Positions 9,609 to 18,031 of a stretch of 64,000 bases of DNA are shown here, piece by piece. The notes beneath the pieces were generated by a model. That model worked only from the letters and a program-made list of their open reading frames with translations, was not told the origin of the DNA and did not search any database. The stretch comes from Gleimia hominis (GTDB taxonomy: Bacteria; Actinomycetota; Actinomycetes; Actinomycetales; Actinomycetaceae): assembly GCF_032085515.1 (NCBI RefSeq), contig NZ_JASXSX010000001.1:1054001-1118000 (forward strand). Direction: 5' to 3'. Position 1 is the stretch's first letter; each line of letters opens with the position of its first letter. Both the position numbers and the translations under genes were made by a program.

Positions 9609-10039
9609 ATACGCAGGGGGCAAGTGGGACCGCCGAAAGTGGTGAGGCGACGATCGAGTTCATTGGTTTAGCGTTAGTGCTGCTCATCCCGGTCGTATAC
9701 CTGGTGTTCACGATCGGCACTGTTCAAAGCACGTCCTTAGCGGTGGAAGCGGCGAGCCGGGAATCCGCGCGGATACTGTCCGAAGACCCCACGAACTACG
9801 AGTACGCGGACCGGCAAGTGGCACAGATTTTCTCCGACTACGGGGTGTCCGCACCTTCGGAAGTGAATGCAAGATGCGAACCCGCCTCGTGCACCGGGCA
9901 GGCGCGCATCCACGTTACTGTAAACGCGGTAGTTTCCTTACCACTCGTACCCGACCGGTGGGTGGGGTCAGTTCCGATCCGCGTGCATTCCAACCGCTAC
10001 GCCCCAGTGAAACACGCGCGCTTGCACGCAGAACCCTGA
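9605..10039 (+). CDS. TadE-family pseudopilin
   Basis: The 144-residue second TadE-like protein has ESGEATIEFIGLALVLLIPV as its prepilin-like segment (Glu five residues after a Gly, followed by a hydrophobic helix), then EAASRESARILSED as the amphipathic region. Two cysteines (RCEPASC) may form a disulfide outside the membrane. The ATG overlaps the preceding stop by four bases. It is placed in the same operon as tadABC-flp by overlap. Confidence 0.8.
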   Translation: MNTQGASGTAESGEATIEFIGLALVLLIPVVYLVFTIGTVQSTSLAVEAASRESARILSEDPTNYEYADRQVAQIFSDYGVSAPSEVNARCEPASCTGQARIHVTVNAVVSLPLVPDRWVGSVPIRVHSNRYAPVKHARLHAEP

Positions 10040-10076
10040 TTTGCGCGGTTGGACGACTAATGCGATTGGACACCGA

Positions 10077-10538
10077 ATGCGATTGGAATCCCAGATGAAT
10101 GCCAAACCGGAAGATGGCCAGGAGGGCCGCATCAGCCTCATGGTGATAGTGCTGGCAGCAATACTGGTGGCACTCGCATTAACTCTCGCGGCGATTTCAA
10201 CAGTGCACCTGCAGCGGCGCGGCCTGTACACGTGCGCCGACGTACTATCGCAAAACGTGGTTCTCACCATGGAGGCCGATAAGTACTTTGACGGCTACCA
10301 AGACCTCACGATCACATCCCAAGTAGCACACCAAGAAGCGCAAACCCTCCTGGAAAAACTTGGTGATACAACATGCGATGTGGGGCAATCCCCACGTGTA
10401 GTGCGGGTGGATGTGGAACCCGATGCCGTCACCGTGTACCTAGAAACGAACGCGCGGTTCAAGATTCTGCCACGCAGCCTGCAAGCTGTAACACAAGCTG
10501 TGCGTTTGCGCGTTGCGTCTACCGCTCACGCCTATTAG
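10077..10538 (+). CDS. TadG/Rv3654-like pilus-associated membrane protein
   Basis: The last gene of the tad operon encodes about 153 residues. The N-terminus reads GQEGRISLMVIVLAAILVAL, a helix preceded by Gly-Arg, as in the helicase/secretion-neighbourhood TadE-like proteins of actinobacteria. The remainder is a small extracytoplasmic domain with two cysteines (YTCADV, TTCDVG). The start is uncertain: TTG 10041, ATG 10077 and ATG 10095 are all in frame and none has a good ribosome binding site; translational coupling to the previous stop at 10039 is possible. Only 17 bases separate it from prfB. Confidence 0.65.
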   Translation: MRLESQMNAKPEDGQEGRISLMVIVLAAILVALALTLAAISTVHLQRRGLYTCADVLSQNVVLTMEADKYFDGYQDLTITSQVAHQEAQTLLEKLGDTTCDVGQSPRVVRVDVEPDAVTVYLETNARFKILPRSLQAVTQAVRLRVASTAHAY

Positions 10539-10555
10539 TCCTCTAGGGTGGAGGG

Positions 10556-11674
10556 GTGAATATCGATTTTCCCACTGAAATCAGCAGCCTGAGGGACACG
10601 CTGGGCAACATCATTGCCGTCACGCACCCCGACGAGTTGAAAGAACGCATCCGCGACCTTTCACAGCAAGCAGGTGACCCAGCCCTGTGGGACGATCAAG
10701 AAAACGCGCAGCGAGTCACGTCCCAACTGTCCTACGCACAAGCGAAACTGAAACGTCTCGAATCCATGGAAGAACGCGTGGACGACCTCGAAGCCATGGT
10801 GGAACTAGCGGGCGAAGCTGCGGACGAGGAACGCGGCAGCCTCCTGGACAGTGCGGCGCAGGACCTGAAGAAAATTCAAACTGATCTCGCGGACCTAGAA
10901 ATTAAAACGCTCCTGTCGGGAGACTACGACGAACGCTCCGCAGTGGTCACAATCCGCGCTGGAGTTGGTGGGGTAGACGCTGCGGATTTTGCGCAAATGC
11001 TGCTGCGCATGTACCTGCGTTGGGCAGAACACAACAATTACTCCACAAAAGTGTTAGACACCTCGTACGCAGAAGAAGCCGGGTTAAAGTCAGCAACGTT
11101 CGAAGTGAACGCCCCCTACGCTTACGGAACCCTCTCGGTTGAAGCGGGGACGCACCGGCTCGTGCGTTTGAGTCCGTTCGACAACCAGGGGCGGCGACAA
11201 ACCTCGTTCGCAGCCGTTGAAGTCATCCCCCTCATCGAAACTACCGACCACATCGAAATCCCGGAATCCGACTTGAAAGTGGACGTGTTCCGCTCTTCCG
11301 GCCCGGGTGGCCAGTCAGTGAACACCACGGACTCTGCGGTGCGGATGACCCACATTCCAACCGGGATAGTGGTGTCGATGCAAAACGAGAAAAGTCAGAT
11401 CCAAAACCGGGCGGCTGCGCTGCGGGTCCTCCAGTCGCGACTGCTGCAAAAACGCCACGAAGAAGAAATGGCGCAAAAACGAGCGTTAGCGGGGGATGTG
11501 AAAGCGTCGTGGGGCGACCAGATGCGTTCGTACGTGCTGCACCCCTACCAGATGGTGAAGGACCTGCGGACCGGTTGGGAAGATGGGAACACTTCTGCTG
11601 TGTTCGACGGGCAGATTGACGACTTCATCAACGCCGGTATTCGGTGGCGTAAAGACCAACAGGGCAACGAGTAG
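10556..11674 (+). CDS. prfB: Peptide chain release factor 2
   Basis: This 372-residue class I release factor shows the codon-recognition tripeptide SPF in LVRLSPFDNQGRRQTSFA and the catalytic SSGPGGQSVNTTDSAVRMTH with GGQ. SPF marks RF2, which reads UGA and UAA. The GTG at 10556 follows a strong GGTGGAGGGG site. The frame is uninterrupted from the start, so the autoregulatory in-frame UGA frameshift of many bacterial prfB genes is absent. It is followed closely by ftsE-ftsX, as is usual in actinobacteria. Confidence 0.97.
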   Translation: MNIDFPTEISSLRDTLGNIIAVTHPDELKERIRDLSQQAGDPALWDDQENAQRVTSQLSYAQAKLKRLESMEERVDDLEAMVELAGEAADEERGSLLDSAAQDLKKIQTDLADLEIKTLLSGDYDERSAVVTIRAGVGGVDAADFAQMLLRMYLRWAEHNNYSTKVLDTSYAEEAGLKSATFEVNAPYAYGTLSVEAGTHRLVRLSPFDNQGRRQTSFAAVEVIPLIETTDHIEIPESDLKVDVFRSSGPGGQSVNTTDSAVRMTHIPTGIVVSMQNEKSQIQNRAAALRVLQSRLLQKRHEEEMAQKRALAGDVKASWGDQMRSYVLHPYQMVKDLRTGWEDGNTSAVFDGQIDDFINAGIRWRKDQQGNE

Positions 11675-11680
11675 GAAAAC

Positions 11681-12370
11681 ATGATTCGATTCGATCAAGT
11701 TACCAAAATATATCAGCGCGGAGCCATCCCGGCGCTCAGTGACATATCACTGGAAATTGAACGCGGCGAGTTCGTGTTCTTGGTAGGTAAATCCGGTTCC
11801 GGCAAGTCCACATTCTTGCAGCTAGTTATTCGTGAGGAAAAAGCTACCAGCGGCGACGTGTGGGTGCTGGGTCAAAACGTGGGTAAACTTTCGCGCTGGC
11901 ACGTGCCGAAAATGCGTCAGCAGATCGGCATGGTGTTCCAAGACTTCAAACTATTAGAGAACAAAACCGTGTACGAAAACGTGGCGTTCGCAATGCAGGT
12001 GCTGGGGAAACCGAAACACCAGATCCAAATCCAGGTGCCAGAAACACTGGAGCTCGTGGGGCTTTCTGGGAAAGAAAAACGGATGCACTACGAACTGTCC
12101 GGGGGTGAGGAGCAGCGTGTCGCGATCGCGCGCGCTATGGTGAACCGGCCGCAGTTGCTGCTGGCAGACGAACCGACCGGGAACTTGGACCCGGAAACGT
12201 CGCTGGGGATCATGCGTTTGCTCACGCGGATTAACCGAACGGGAACCACAGTGGTGATGGCCACGCACGATGCGGATATTGTTGACCAGATGCGTAAACG
12301 CGTGATTGAGCTGGATGAAGGCCACGTGATTCGTGACCAAAAGGGCGGCGTTTACGGGACACAGGGGTAG
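11681..12370 (+). CDS. ftsE: Cell division ATP-binding protein FtsE
   Basis: The 229-residue ABC ATPase has Walker A VGKSGSGKSTFL, the Q-loop region MVFQDFKLLENKTV, signature LSGGEEQRVAIARAM and Walker B LLLADEPTGNLDPE with the H-loop ATHDADIV. FtsE with FtsX forms a non-transporting complex that activates peptidoglycan hydrolases at the septum. The ATG at 11681 has GTAGGAAAAC just upstream, and ftsX starts two bases after its stop. Confidence 0.95.
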   Translation: MIRFDQVTKIYQRGAIPALSDISLEIERGEFVFLVGKSGSGKSTFLQLVIREEKATSGDVWVLGQNVGKLSRWHVPKMRQQIGMVFQDFKLLENKTVYENVAFAMQVLGKPKHQIQIQVPETLELVGLSGKEKRMHYELSGGEEQRVAIARAMVNRPQLLLADEPTGNLDPETSLGIMRLLTRINRTGTTVVMATHDADIVDQMRKRVIELDEGHVIRDQKGGVYGTQG

Positions 12371-12372
12371 GT

Positions 12373-13287
12373 ATGCGAGGACGTTATATTCTTTCTGAAG
12401 TTGGTAAAGGCCTGTCGCGCAACAAGGCGATGGCAGTGTCAGTGGTGATTGTGACGTTCGTGTCCCTGTTCTTTGTGGGGGTTGCGGCGTTGGCGCAGAT
12501 GCAAGTGTCGATGATGAAGTCGCAGTGGTACGACAAGATTGAGGTGTCGATCTACATGTGTGCCAAGAAGGACCTGATGGCCACATGTAACCAGGCGGAG
12601 GCGACGCAGGAGCAGATTGACGCTGTCGATAAGAAACTGAAGTCACCGGCGATGTCCGCGTACGTGAAGAGCGTGCATTTTGAGACGAAGGAGGAGGCGT
12701 ATGAGAACTTCCAGAAGATCGCGCCTCAAAATCCGATTGTGCGGTGGACTAAACCGGATTCCCTGCAGGCCGCATTCCGTGTGAAACTGGTGGATCCGCA
12801 GCAGTACCGGTTTATTGAGGAGGAGTTCGCTGGGACCCCGGGGATTTCGGAAATTAAGGACCAGCGCGACGTGGTGGAACCCCTGTTTGACGTGGTGGAT
12901 CGGGCGAAAATGCTGTCATTGGGCCTGGCGGGCGTGATGATTGTCGCGGCGGTGTTGCTGATTACCACAACGATTCGCCTATCCGCGATTTCGCGGGAGA
13001 AAGAAACGACGATTATGCGGTATGTCGGGGCGTCTACGCTGACGATTCAGTTGCCATTTATGATTGAGGGGGCGCTCGCGGCGCTTACCGGCGCGGTGCT
13101 GGCAGTGGGAGCACTGTGGGGTGGTTTGCACATGCTGGTGGATAATTGGTTGGCGCCTTCGATGATGTGGACTAACTTCGTGGGCGTTAAACATCTGCTG
13201 ATTGTGGCGCCACTGTTGGTGTTAGCAGCGATCTTGTTGGCAGCGATTGCTTCCATGGTGTCGTTGGCGCGTTACACCAAGGTTTAG
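12373..13287 (+). CDS. ftsX: Cell division protein FtsX
   Basis: The 304-residue membrane protein has an N-terminal helix (MAVSVVIVTFVSLFFVGVAA), a large extracellular loop of about 120 residues that includes CAKKDLMATC (two cysteines), then three helices with the FtsX signature RLSAISREKETTIMRYVGAS. The external loop is the part that contacts the hydrolase. The gene after it encodes a secreted coiled-coil LytM protein, the expected partner type. Confidence 0.94.
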   Translation: MRGRYILSEVGKGLSRNKAMAVSVVIVTFVSLFFVGVAALAQMQVSMMKSQWYDKIEVSIYMCAKKDLMATCNQAEATQEQIDAVDKKLKSPAMSAYVKSVHFETKEEAYENFQKIAPQNPIVRWTKPDSLQAAFRVKLVDPQQYRFIEEEFAGTPGISEIKDQRDVVEPLFDVVDRAKMLSLGLAGVMIVAAVLLITTTIRLSAISREKETTIMRYVGASTLTIQLPFMIEGALAALTGAVLAVGALWGGLHMLVDNWLAPSMMWTNFVGVKHLLIVAPLLVLAAILLAAIASMVSLARYTKV

Positions 13288-13393
13288 GGGGCGTTTCGCG
13301 TAGGGTTTAACTGGTATCTACGGTTTTTAACTGTTGCCTGTGGCGCCTTGCGTAGTGAGGGTCCGGTTAAGGCACTGAGTGTTAGGAAGTAGT

Positions 13394-14686
13394 ATGAGGT
13401 TTCGGGCTGGCTCGATTGCCGCAGCTGTGACGGCGGGGCTTTGTGCGCTGTCACTGACCGGTGGGTTAGCGTTCGCGGATCGTGACGACGAGGTGAGTAA
13501 GCGCGACAGTGCGGCGGCGAAATCGCAGGAGTTGGCGAACCAGTTGAACGGTTTGGATGCGAACTTGGCGAAGCTGTATGCGAATCTGCAGCACGTGCGC
13601 AACCAGCTGCCGGGGGCCCGCACCCAGGTGACGCAGGCGAAGTCTAAACTGGCAGCAGCGCAGCGCGAGCACGAGGCAGCGGTGAACCAGTTGGAGGTGT
13701 CGCAGGCGCAGCTCGATAAGCTCAATGAGCAAGCCCAGGCTAGGCAGGATGAGTCGGATCAGAGTGCGGATGCGATCGCAGATTTAGCGCGTGAGTACTA
13801 CCGGTCAGCAGGGGAAGTGTCTTCTCCGCTCGTGTTGGCACTCAGCGCTGAGTCTACGGCGGATATTTCTAGCCGGGCGGCAGCAGCGCAGACGATGACG
13901 CGTTCGCAGTCGAGCGTGCTGGAAGCGGCTCAGGGGGAGTTGGCGGCGATTAAGAACCGGATGAGTCGCCAAAAAACCCTCACGAATCGGGTGAAGAAAC
14001 TCGAGCAGAAGGCGGCGCAGGCACGGGGAGCGGCGGACAGTGCCGCTAAGAGTGCGGACGCGAAGTTGAAGACACTGCGCGACTTAGAGTCGGAAGAAAA
14101 GTCGAATGCGAAGAAGGCTGAGCAGAGTAAGTCGCAGGTAGCCAAGCAGCTGCAGGAGCAGAAGGCAGCGCGGGATGCGGCGCAGGCGAAGATTAATCAG
14201 ATTGATGAGCAGAACCGGCGGGCGAAAGCACAGTTCGCGCAGGCTTCTGCACCGACCACTGGTTCTGGTGGAGCAGTGGCCACTTCGTCTGCGTTCGGTT
14301 ACCCGTTGCCCAGTGTTTACCCGATTACCTCGCCATTTGGTGGCAGGTACCACCCCGTGTTGGGAATGTGGATTGTTCACGAGGGAACTGACCTGGGGGC
14401 CCCGTGTGGCACGAATGCGATTGCGACGGCTAATGGGCAGGTCACCGACGTTTCTTACAACGGTATTTCTGGTAACTACGTGACGGTTAACTACGGGCTG
14501 ATTGGCGGGAAGTCTTACCAGGCGATGTACATGCACTTACAGCGGCAAGTAGTGTCGGTGGGACAGCGGGTGTCGCGCGGTGACACCCTGGGATACGTGG
14601 GTTCCACTGGACGTTCCACGGGCTGCCACCTACACTACGAGTTCATTGTGAATGGGCAAAGTGTTGATGGGAGCCAGTACTTCTAG
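13394..14686 (+). CDS. Secreted coiled-coil M23 (LytM) peptidoglycan endopeptidase, probable FtsEX effector
   Basis: The ATG at 13394 follows TTAGGAAGT and gives 430 residues: a signal peptide (FRAGSIAAAVTAGLCALSL), a long Ala/Gln/Lys-rich coiled coil (about 35-280), and a LytM domain. Zinc and catalytic residues are visible in GRYHPVLG, HEGTDLGAP and CHLHYEF (the H-x-H pair), so the enzyme looks active. Length and architecture match EnvC/PcsB-type activators or hydrolases controlled by FtsEX, and the gene directly follows ftsX. It would act on septal peptidoglycan outside the membrane. The exact peptide bond cleaved cannot be read from the sequence. Confidence 0.88.
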   Translation: MRFRAGSIAAAVTAGLCALSLTGGLAFADRDDEVSKRDSAAAKSQELANQLNGLDANLAKLYANLQHVRNQLPGARTQVTQAKSKLAAAQREHEAAVNQLEVSQAQLDKLNEQAQARQDESDQSADAIADLAREYYRSAGEVSSPLVLALSAESTADISSRAAAAQTMTRSQSSVLEAAQGELAAIKNRMSRQKTLTNRVKKLEQKAAQARGAADSAAKSADAKLKTLRDLESEEKSNAKKAEQSKSQVAKQLQEQKAARDAAQAKINQIDEQNRRAKAQFAQASAPTTGSGGAVATSSAFGYPLPSVYPITSPFGGRYHPVLGMWIVHEGTDLGAPCGTNAIATANGQVTDVSYNGISGNYVTVNYGLIGGKSYQAMYMHLQRQVVSVGQRVSRGDTLGYVGSTGRSTGCHLHYEFIVNGQSVDGSQYF

Positions 14687-14851
14687 CTCGAACCGACGCA
14701 TGAGCCCCGGCAGCCCCACCCGCGGAGGCCACAGCGCGCGTGCTACAGACCGGTAGGTTTCGTAGCGGGCCGCGGCGTAGTTGGGGTTTGGTTGGTATTT
14801 TGGCTGCTAGAGCAGTTTGAGGCCTGGTTTGCACGATTGAGGGGAATGACG

Positions 14852-15370
14852 ATGCCGAAGGAATGGAAGAAGCAAACGGCGGCGCAGAAGGCGAAGGAAG
14901 CGTCGGATGCGAAGAAAGTGATTGCCCGCAACCGCCGGGCTACGCACGACTATTTTATTGAGGACCGGTTAGAGGCCGGATTGTCACTCACGGGTACGGA
15001 AGTGAAGGCGTTGCGGATGGGCCGGGCGTCGTTAGCGGAAGCGTGGGTGGAGATTTACGACGGCGAGGTGTGGCTGCACCAGGCGAATATCCCGGAGTAC
15101 TTGGCGGGGACGTGGACGAATCACGCGCCCACGCGCAAGCGCAAACTGCTGCTGCATAAAGAAGAGATCGCGAAGTGGGGGCAGCGCAGCGCCGCGAAGG
15201 GGTACACGATTGTGCCGCTGGAGTTGTATTTTGTGCGCGGGATCGCGAAAGTACAGATCGGGCTTGCGAAGGGTAAGCAGGAGTGGGATAAGCGCCAGGC
15301 ACTGCGCGAGGCGCAGGATAAACGGGAGGCTCAGCGGGAGATACAGCGCTTCGCAAAAGGCCACCGGTAG
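14852..15370 (+). CDS. smpB: SsrA-binding protein SmpB
   Basis: The 172-residue tmRNA partner has characteristic segments NRRATHDYFIEDRLEAGLSL, TGTEVKALRMGRASLAEAW and RKRKLLLHKEEI, and a basic C-terminal tail (DKREAQREIQRF) that enters the ribosomal mRNA channel during trans-translation. GAGGGGA is seven bases before the ATG at 14852 and only one before the ATG at 14846, so 14852 is preferred. The tmRNA gene itself lies 2.3 kb downstream on the other strand. The stop codon is the first triplet of a 24-bp tandem repeat. Confidence 0.95.
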   Translation: MPKEWKKQTAAQKAKEASDAKKVIARNRRATHDYFIEDRLEAGLSLTGTEVKALRMGRASLAEAWVEIYDGEVWLHQANIPEYLAGTWTNHAPTRKRKLLLHKEEIAKWGQRSAAKGYTIVPLELYFVRGIAKVQIGLAKGKQEWDKRQALREAQDKREAQREIQRFAKGHR

Positions 15371-15439
15371 GCGGTCGCCACAGTTAGACGGTAGGCAGTC
15401 GCTACAGTTAGGCGGTACGCGGTCGCCACAGTTAGGGTC
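15368..15439 (+). repeat. 24-bp x3 tandem repeat starting at the smpB stop codon
   Basis: Three contiguous 24-bp units start at 15368, 15392 and 15416. The first unit begins with the TAG stop of smpB, the second with another TAG, the third with TAC. The core CGGTCGCCACAGTTAG is nearly identical in all three. The gene's last codon is also part of the periodic match (CGG before each triplet). Confidence 0.85.
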
Positions 15440-15471
15440 TGCACCTGCTTAGTTGAACGCACTGTACTAGT

Positions 15472-16461
15472 GTGAAAAGTATGAAAGCAGCAGTAGTTAA
15501 AGCAGTTGGGCCTGCATCTAATATTGTAACTGGGGATGTTCCCGTGCCGGTTTTACAGGCCGGGCAGGTGCTCGTGCGCTTCATTGCATCCGAAGTTAAT
15601 CACGTGGACCTGTTTGTGCGTTCCGGGGCATATCGCACCCCATTGCCTACGCCGTTCACAATTGGACGTGATTTGGTCGGGCAGGTGGAGCAGTCCGAAG
15701 ATTCCGCGTTCGCTCCCGGTGACTTGGTGTGGACGAATTCTTTGGGGTACGCGGGTCGTAACGGCGCGTATTCACAGTTTGTTTGCGTGGATGCCAACCG
15801 TTTGTATCCATTGCCTGAGGGGGTGGAGCCGCGCGATGCCGCAGTGGTGCTCCACGGTGGTCTGACTGCGTATTTAGGTTTGTTCCGTGAGGGCGGTCTG
15901 ACGCGGGGGCAAACCGTGGTGATTGGTGGTGGCTCCGGTGCGGTGGGCAGCGCGGCGATTCAGATGGCGAGCCGCGCTGGTGCCCGCGTGATCGCTACCG
16001 CGTCCGCTCGTAACCACGGGTACTGCCGCGAGCTAGGTGCGGACACGGTGGTGGATTACCACGATGAAAACTGGGTGCAGCAGGTCCGCACGGCAGCTAG
16101 TGAGGGCGTGGATATTTGGTGGCAAACAGCCTCGGCCCTAGACGCTTCGGAGGCGCTTGAACTGATGAACCACGGGGGCAAACTCTTGCTGACCGCCGGG
16201 ATGCAGGACGCGCTTCAGGTACCGGTTGGGGGTTTGTACACGCGTGACTGTTCTATTCGCGGTTTCGCCGCGTCGAACGCTTCGGTTTCGGATTTGCGCG
16301 CAGCTGCTGAGCACATTAACGCTGGTTTAGCTGCCCACGAGTTGCGCGGACGCGTCGCTTTGAGCTTGCCACTTGATCGGGCTCGGGAGGCTCACGAGGC
16401 GTTGGAATCTGGTTCCGTTAGAGACGGGCGGATCCTCATGATAAGTTTTCAGGAGGGATAA
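15472..16461 (+). CDS. Zinc-independent NADPH:quinone oxidoreductase-like (zeta-crystallin type MDR)
   Basis: The protein has 329 residues from the GTG at 15472 (or 326 from the ATG at 15481). N-terminal GroES-like fold: EVNHVDLFVRSGAY and FTIGRDLVGQV; nucleotide-binding Rossmann motif VVIGGGSGAVGSAAIQMASR; then DVV/VDYHDENW and HGGKLLLTAG. No catalytic or structural zinc cysteines are visible, which fits quinone oxidoreductase-type members. The substrate is unknown. No ribosome binding site precedes the GTG. The next gene starts two bases after the stop, so they are probably cotranscribed. Confidence 0.8.
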   Translation: MKSMKAAVVKAVGPASNIVTGDVPVPVLQAGQVLVRFIASEVNHVDLFVRSGAYRTPLPTPFTIGRDLVGQVEQSEDSAFAPGDLVWTNSLGYAGRNGAYSQFVCVDANRLYPLPEGVEPRDAAVVLHGGLTAYLGLFREGGLTRGQTVVIGGGSGAVGSAAIQMASRAGARVIATASARNHGYCRELGADTVVDYHDENWVQQVRTAASEGVDIWWQTASALDASEALELMNHGGKLLLTAGMQDALQVPVGGLYTRDCSIRGFAASNASVSDLRAAAEHINAGLAAHELRGRVALSLPLDRAREAHEALESGSVRDGRILMISFQEG

Positions 16462-16463
16462 CG

Positions 16464-16820
16464 GTGACTCAACTGCATATACGCAGGGCATACGAAAAAG
16501 CGCAGAAAGCCGATGGGGCGCGGGTTCTGGTGGACCGTTTGTGGCCGCGCGGTGTGGCGAAAGCGGATGCGCAGATCGATAAGTGGTTTAAAGAGGTCGC
16601 GCCGTCTTCGCAGCTGCGTAAATGGTACGGGCACGACCCAGATAAGTTCGAGGAGTTCAAATCTCGATACGAACAGGAACTGCAAGACGAGCAGCACGCT
16701 GAGCAGTGGCAGGAGTTGCAGAAACTAACTCACACCCGCAACGTCACACTAGTCACGGCAACGAAAGATGTGGAGATTTCCGCTGCCCAGGTGCTGCACG
16801 ACCTGCTTAAGAGCAGTTAG
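16464..16820 (+). CDS. DUF488 family protein
   Basis: This 118-residue protein has the DUF488 hallmarks VLVDRLWPRGVAKADAQIDKW, LRKWYGHDP and FEEFKSRYEQEL, plus a C-terminal TLVTATKDVEIS. The family is widespread and without an established biochemical role. The GTG at 16464 follows the oxidoreductase stop by two bases. It converges on the monooxygenase-like gene with only six bases between stops. Confidence 0.85.
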   Translation: MTQLHIRRAYEKAQKADGARVLVDRLWPRGVAKADAQIDKWFKEVAPSSQLRKWYGHDPDKFEEFKSRYEQELQDEQHAEQWQELQKLTHTRNVTLVTATKDVEISAAQVLHDLLKSS

Positions 16821-16826
16821 CTTCTG

Positions 16827-17138
16827 CTAGTTTCCAGGTGCGCGGAAGGCACGCAGGTAGTGGCGCACTACGTTGGTGGTTGCTTTGCGCGACTCGGCTC
16901 CGCGCTTGTGCGATTTCGCGAAGTGGTCAGAATCTACCCAAGCCTGGTATGATTCCTCATCTTTCCAGTGGGTGATTACGAGCCAGCGGTCGTCCTGCGG
17001 GTCGGTGGGTTGAGCGAGGTCGAACCCTTCAAAACCCTCCGCTTCTGCGAGTCCTTTGGAGTTGGCTTCGAACCCGGCGATAACTTGTTCTGCACGTTCA
17101 ACTGGAATATGTAATTCATTCGTAACGATAATACTCAT
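16827..17138 (-). CDS. Antibiotic biosynthesis monooxygenase (ABM)-domain protein
   Basis: The 103-residue single-domain ferredoxin-like fold protein reads IIVTNELHIPVERAEQVIAG, GFEGFDLAQP and WLVITHWKDEESYQAWVDS, then FAKSH. Pattern and length fit the ABM superfamily, which includes cofactor-free monooxygenases and IsdG/MhuD-type haem-degrading enzymes. NxxxW-HxxH-like elements (HWKDEESY, DHFAKSH) are compatible with a haem-degrading member, but this is not decisive. The start is the ATG at 17138; an upstream frame extension lacks typical sequence. Confidence 0.75.
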   Translation of the reverse strand: MSIIVTNELHIPVERAEQVIAGFEANSKGLAEAEGFEGFDLAQPTDPQDDRWLVITHWKDEESYQAWVDSDHFAKSHKRGAESRKATTNVVRHYLRAFRAPGN

Positions 17139-17207
17139 GAGTCTACCGTATCGCGATAAACTCAGACTGTCTTGCAAAAAACAAACCTGTGTAGAGAGGA
17201 CACGATC

Positions 17208-17516
17208 ATGTTGCTAGCGTTTTCAATCGCGCCGCAGTCCACTGATGATCCCGATGGGTCGGTAGCTAAAGCTGTGGCTGCTGCGATTAAGGTGGTGCGC
17301 GAATCAGGTTTACCGCACGAAACCACTTCCATGTTCACCACTCTTGAGGGGGAGTGGGATGAGATCATGGCGGTCGTAAAGCAATGCGTGGACGAGCTCA
17401 ATAAACACACTAACCGCATCTCCCTGGTGATGAAGGCAGATATTCGCCCGGGTTATGAGGGGCAGTTGAGCGCGAAAGTGGAACGCGTTAACGCACTTAT
17501 TGGTGAGGACAAGTAG
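17208..17516 (+). CDS. Thiamine-binding protein of the MTH1187/YkoF-like DUF77 family
   Basis: This 102-residue protein begins LLAFSIAPQSTDDPDGSVAK and contains SGLPHETTSMFTTLEGEWDEIM, CVDEL and RISLVMKADIRPGYEG, the conserved blocks of the MTH1187 family. Family members are small ferredoxin-like-fold proteins, and several bind thiamine or hydroxymethylpyrimidine-related ligands. The ATG at 17208 has AGAGAGGA eight bases upstream. The gene stands alone, between the ABM gene and the ssrA terminator. Confidence 0.8.
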   Translation: MLLAFSIAPQSTDDPDGSVAKAVAAAIKVVRESGLPHETTSMFTTLEGEWDEIMAVVKQCVDELNKHTNRISLVMKADIRPGYEGQLSAKVERVNALIGEDK

Positions 17517-17618
17517 TTGTTGCTCAACTGTTGATTAAGACCTCAGGGGTACGCAGCCACGTGGGGACCCCAAGAAAAGCAAACCAGTATATAAGCCTGA
17601 GCACGCCCGGGAAGGCAT

Positions 17619-17658
17619 AAAAAAGATGCTGGTTTGGATTGTGTCCAAACCAGCATCT
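17619..17658 (-). terminator. Rho-independent terminator of ssrA
   Basis: A perfect 15-bp stem (17624-17638 with 17644-17658, five-base loop) sits immediately downstream of the tmRNA on the minus strand. It is followed on that strand by a run of six U (A run at 17619-17624 on the plus strand). This is the strongest terminator in the window. Confidence 0.93.
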
Positions 17659-17661
17659 AGT

Positions 17662-18031
17662 TGGTGGAGGCGACGGGAATTGAACCCGTGTCCAACGTTG
17701 AAACCCGATGTCTTCTCCGGGCGCAGTCTGCGAAGAGAATTTCTCAGCCAACACTTAACGCGCAGACACGCGAAGGGCTGGCTCAGTTAACTAAGTGTCG
17801 GTCGCTACCGGTTAACGCGATAGAAACCCAGTGGCCTTGCAAACGACGCCAGGATCCGGGCTCAAGGCAGCACCCGGGCTGACGGACTTGCTCGCTAGCT
17901 TAGGCTGCGAGTGCGAAGTCGGTGCGGTTATGTTCAGCACCTATTGTTTGAATACGTGGTTAACGAGGTCAGTAAACATCCTCGGCCCGCTTCATACCGA
18001 TCAATCAACGCTGTCGAAACCGATCGCCCCC
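17662..18031 (-). ncRNA. ssrA: Transfer-messenger RNA (tmRNA, 10Sa RNA)
   Basis: On the minus strand the RNA begins GGGGGCGATCGGTTTCGACA and ends GGTTCAATTCCCGTC followed by GCCTCCACCA. The two ends pair as a 7-bp acceptor stem (GGGGGCG with CGCCTCC, one G-U), with discriminator A and encoded CCA. Length is 370 nt. A tag reading frame lies at 17938-17900: AEHNRTDFALAA then TAA, with the FALAA-type degron end expected of actinobacterial tags. It works with SmpB to rescue stalled ribosomes. I searched for an ordinary tRNA at the 3' end and found only the tRNA-like domain of tmRNA. Confidence 0.96.

Noticed and set aside
10556..10660. Programmed frameshift in prfB
   Set aside because: The frame is continuous from the GTG and no in-frame UGA precedes the body of the gene.
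17662..17700. Apparent tRNA 3' end with CCA on the minus strand
   Set aside because: No tRNA body follows; the sequence is the tRNA-like domain of tmRNA, with its matching 5' half about 340 bases away.
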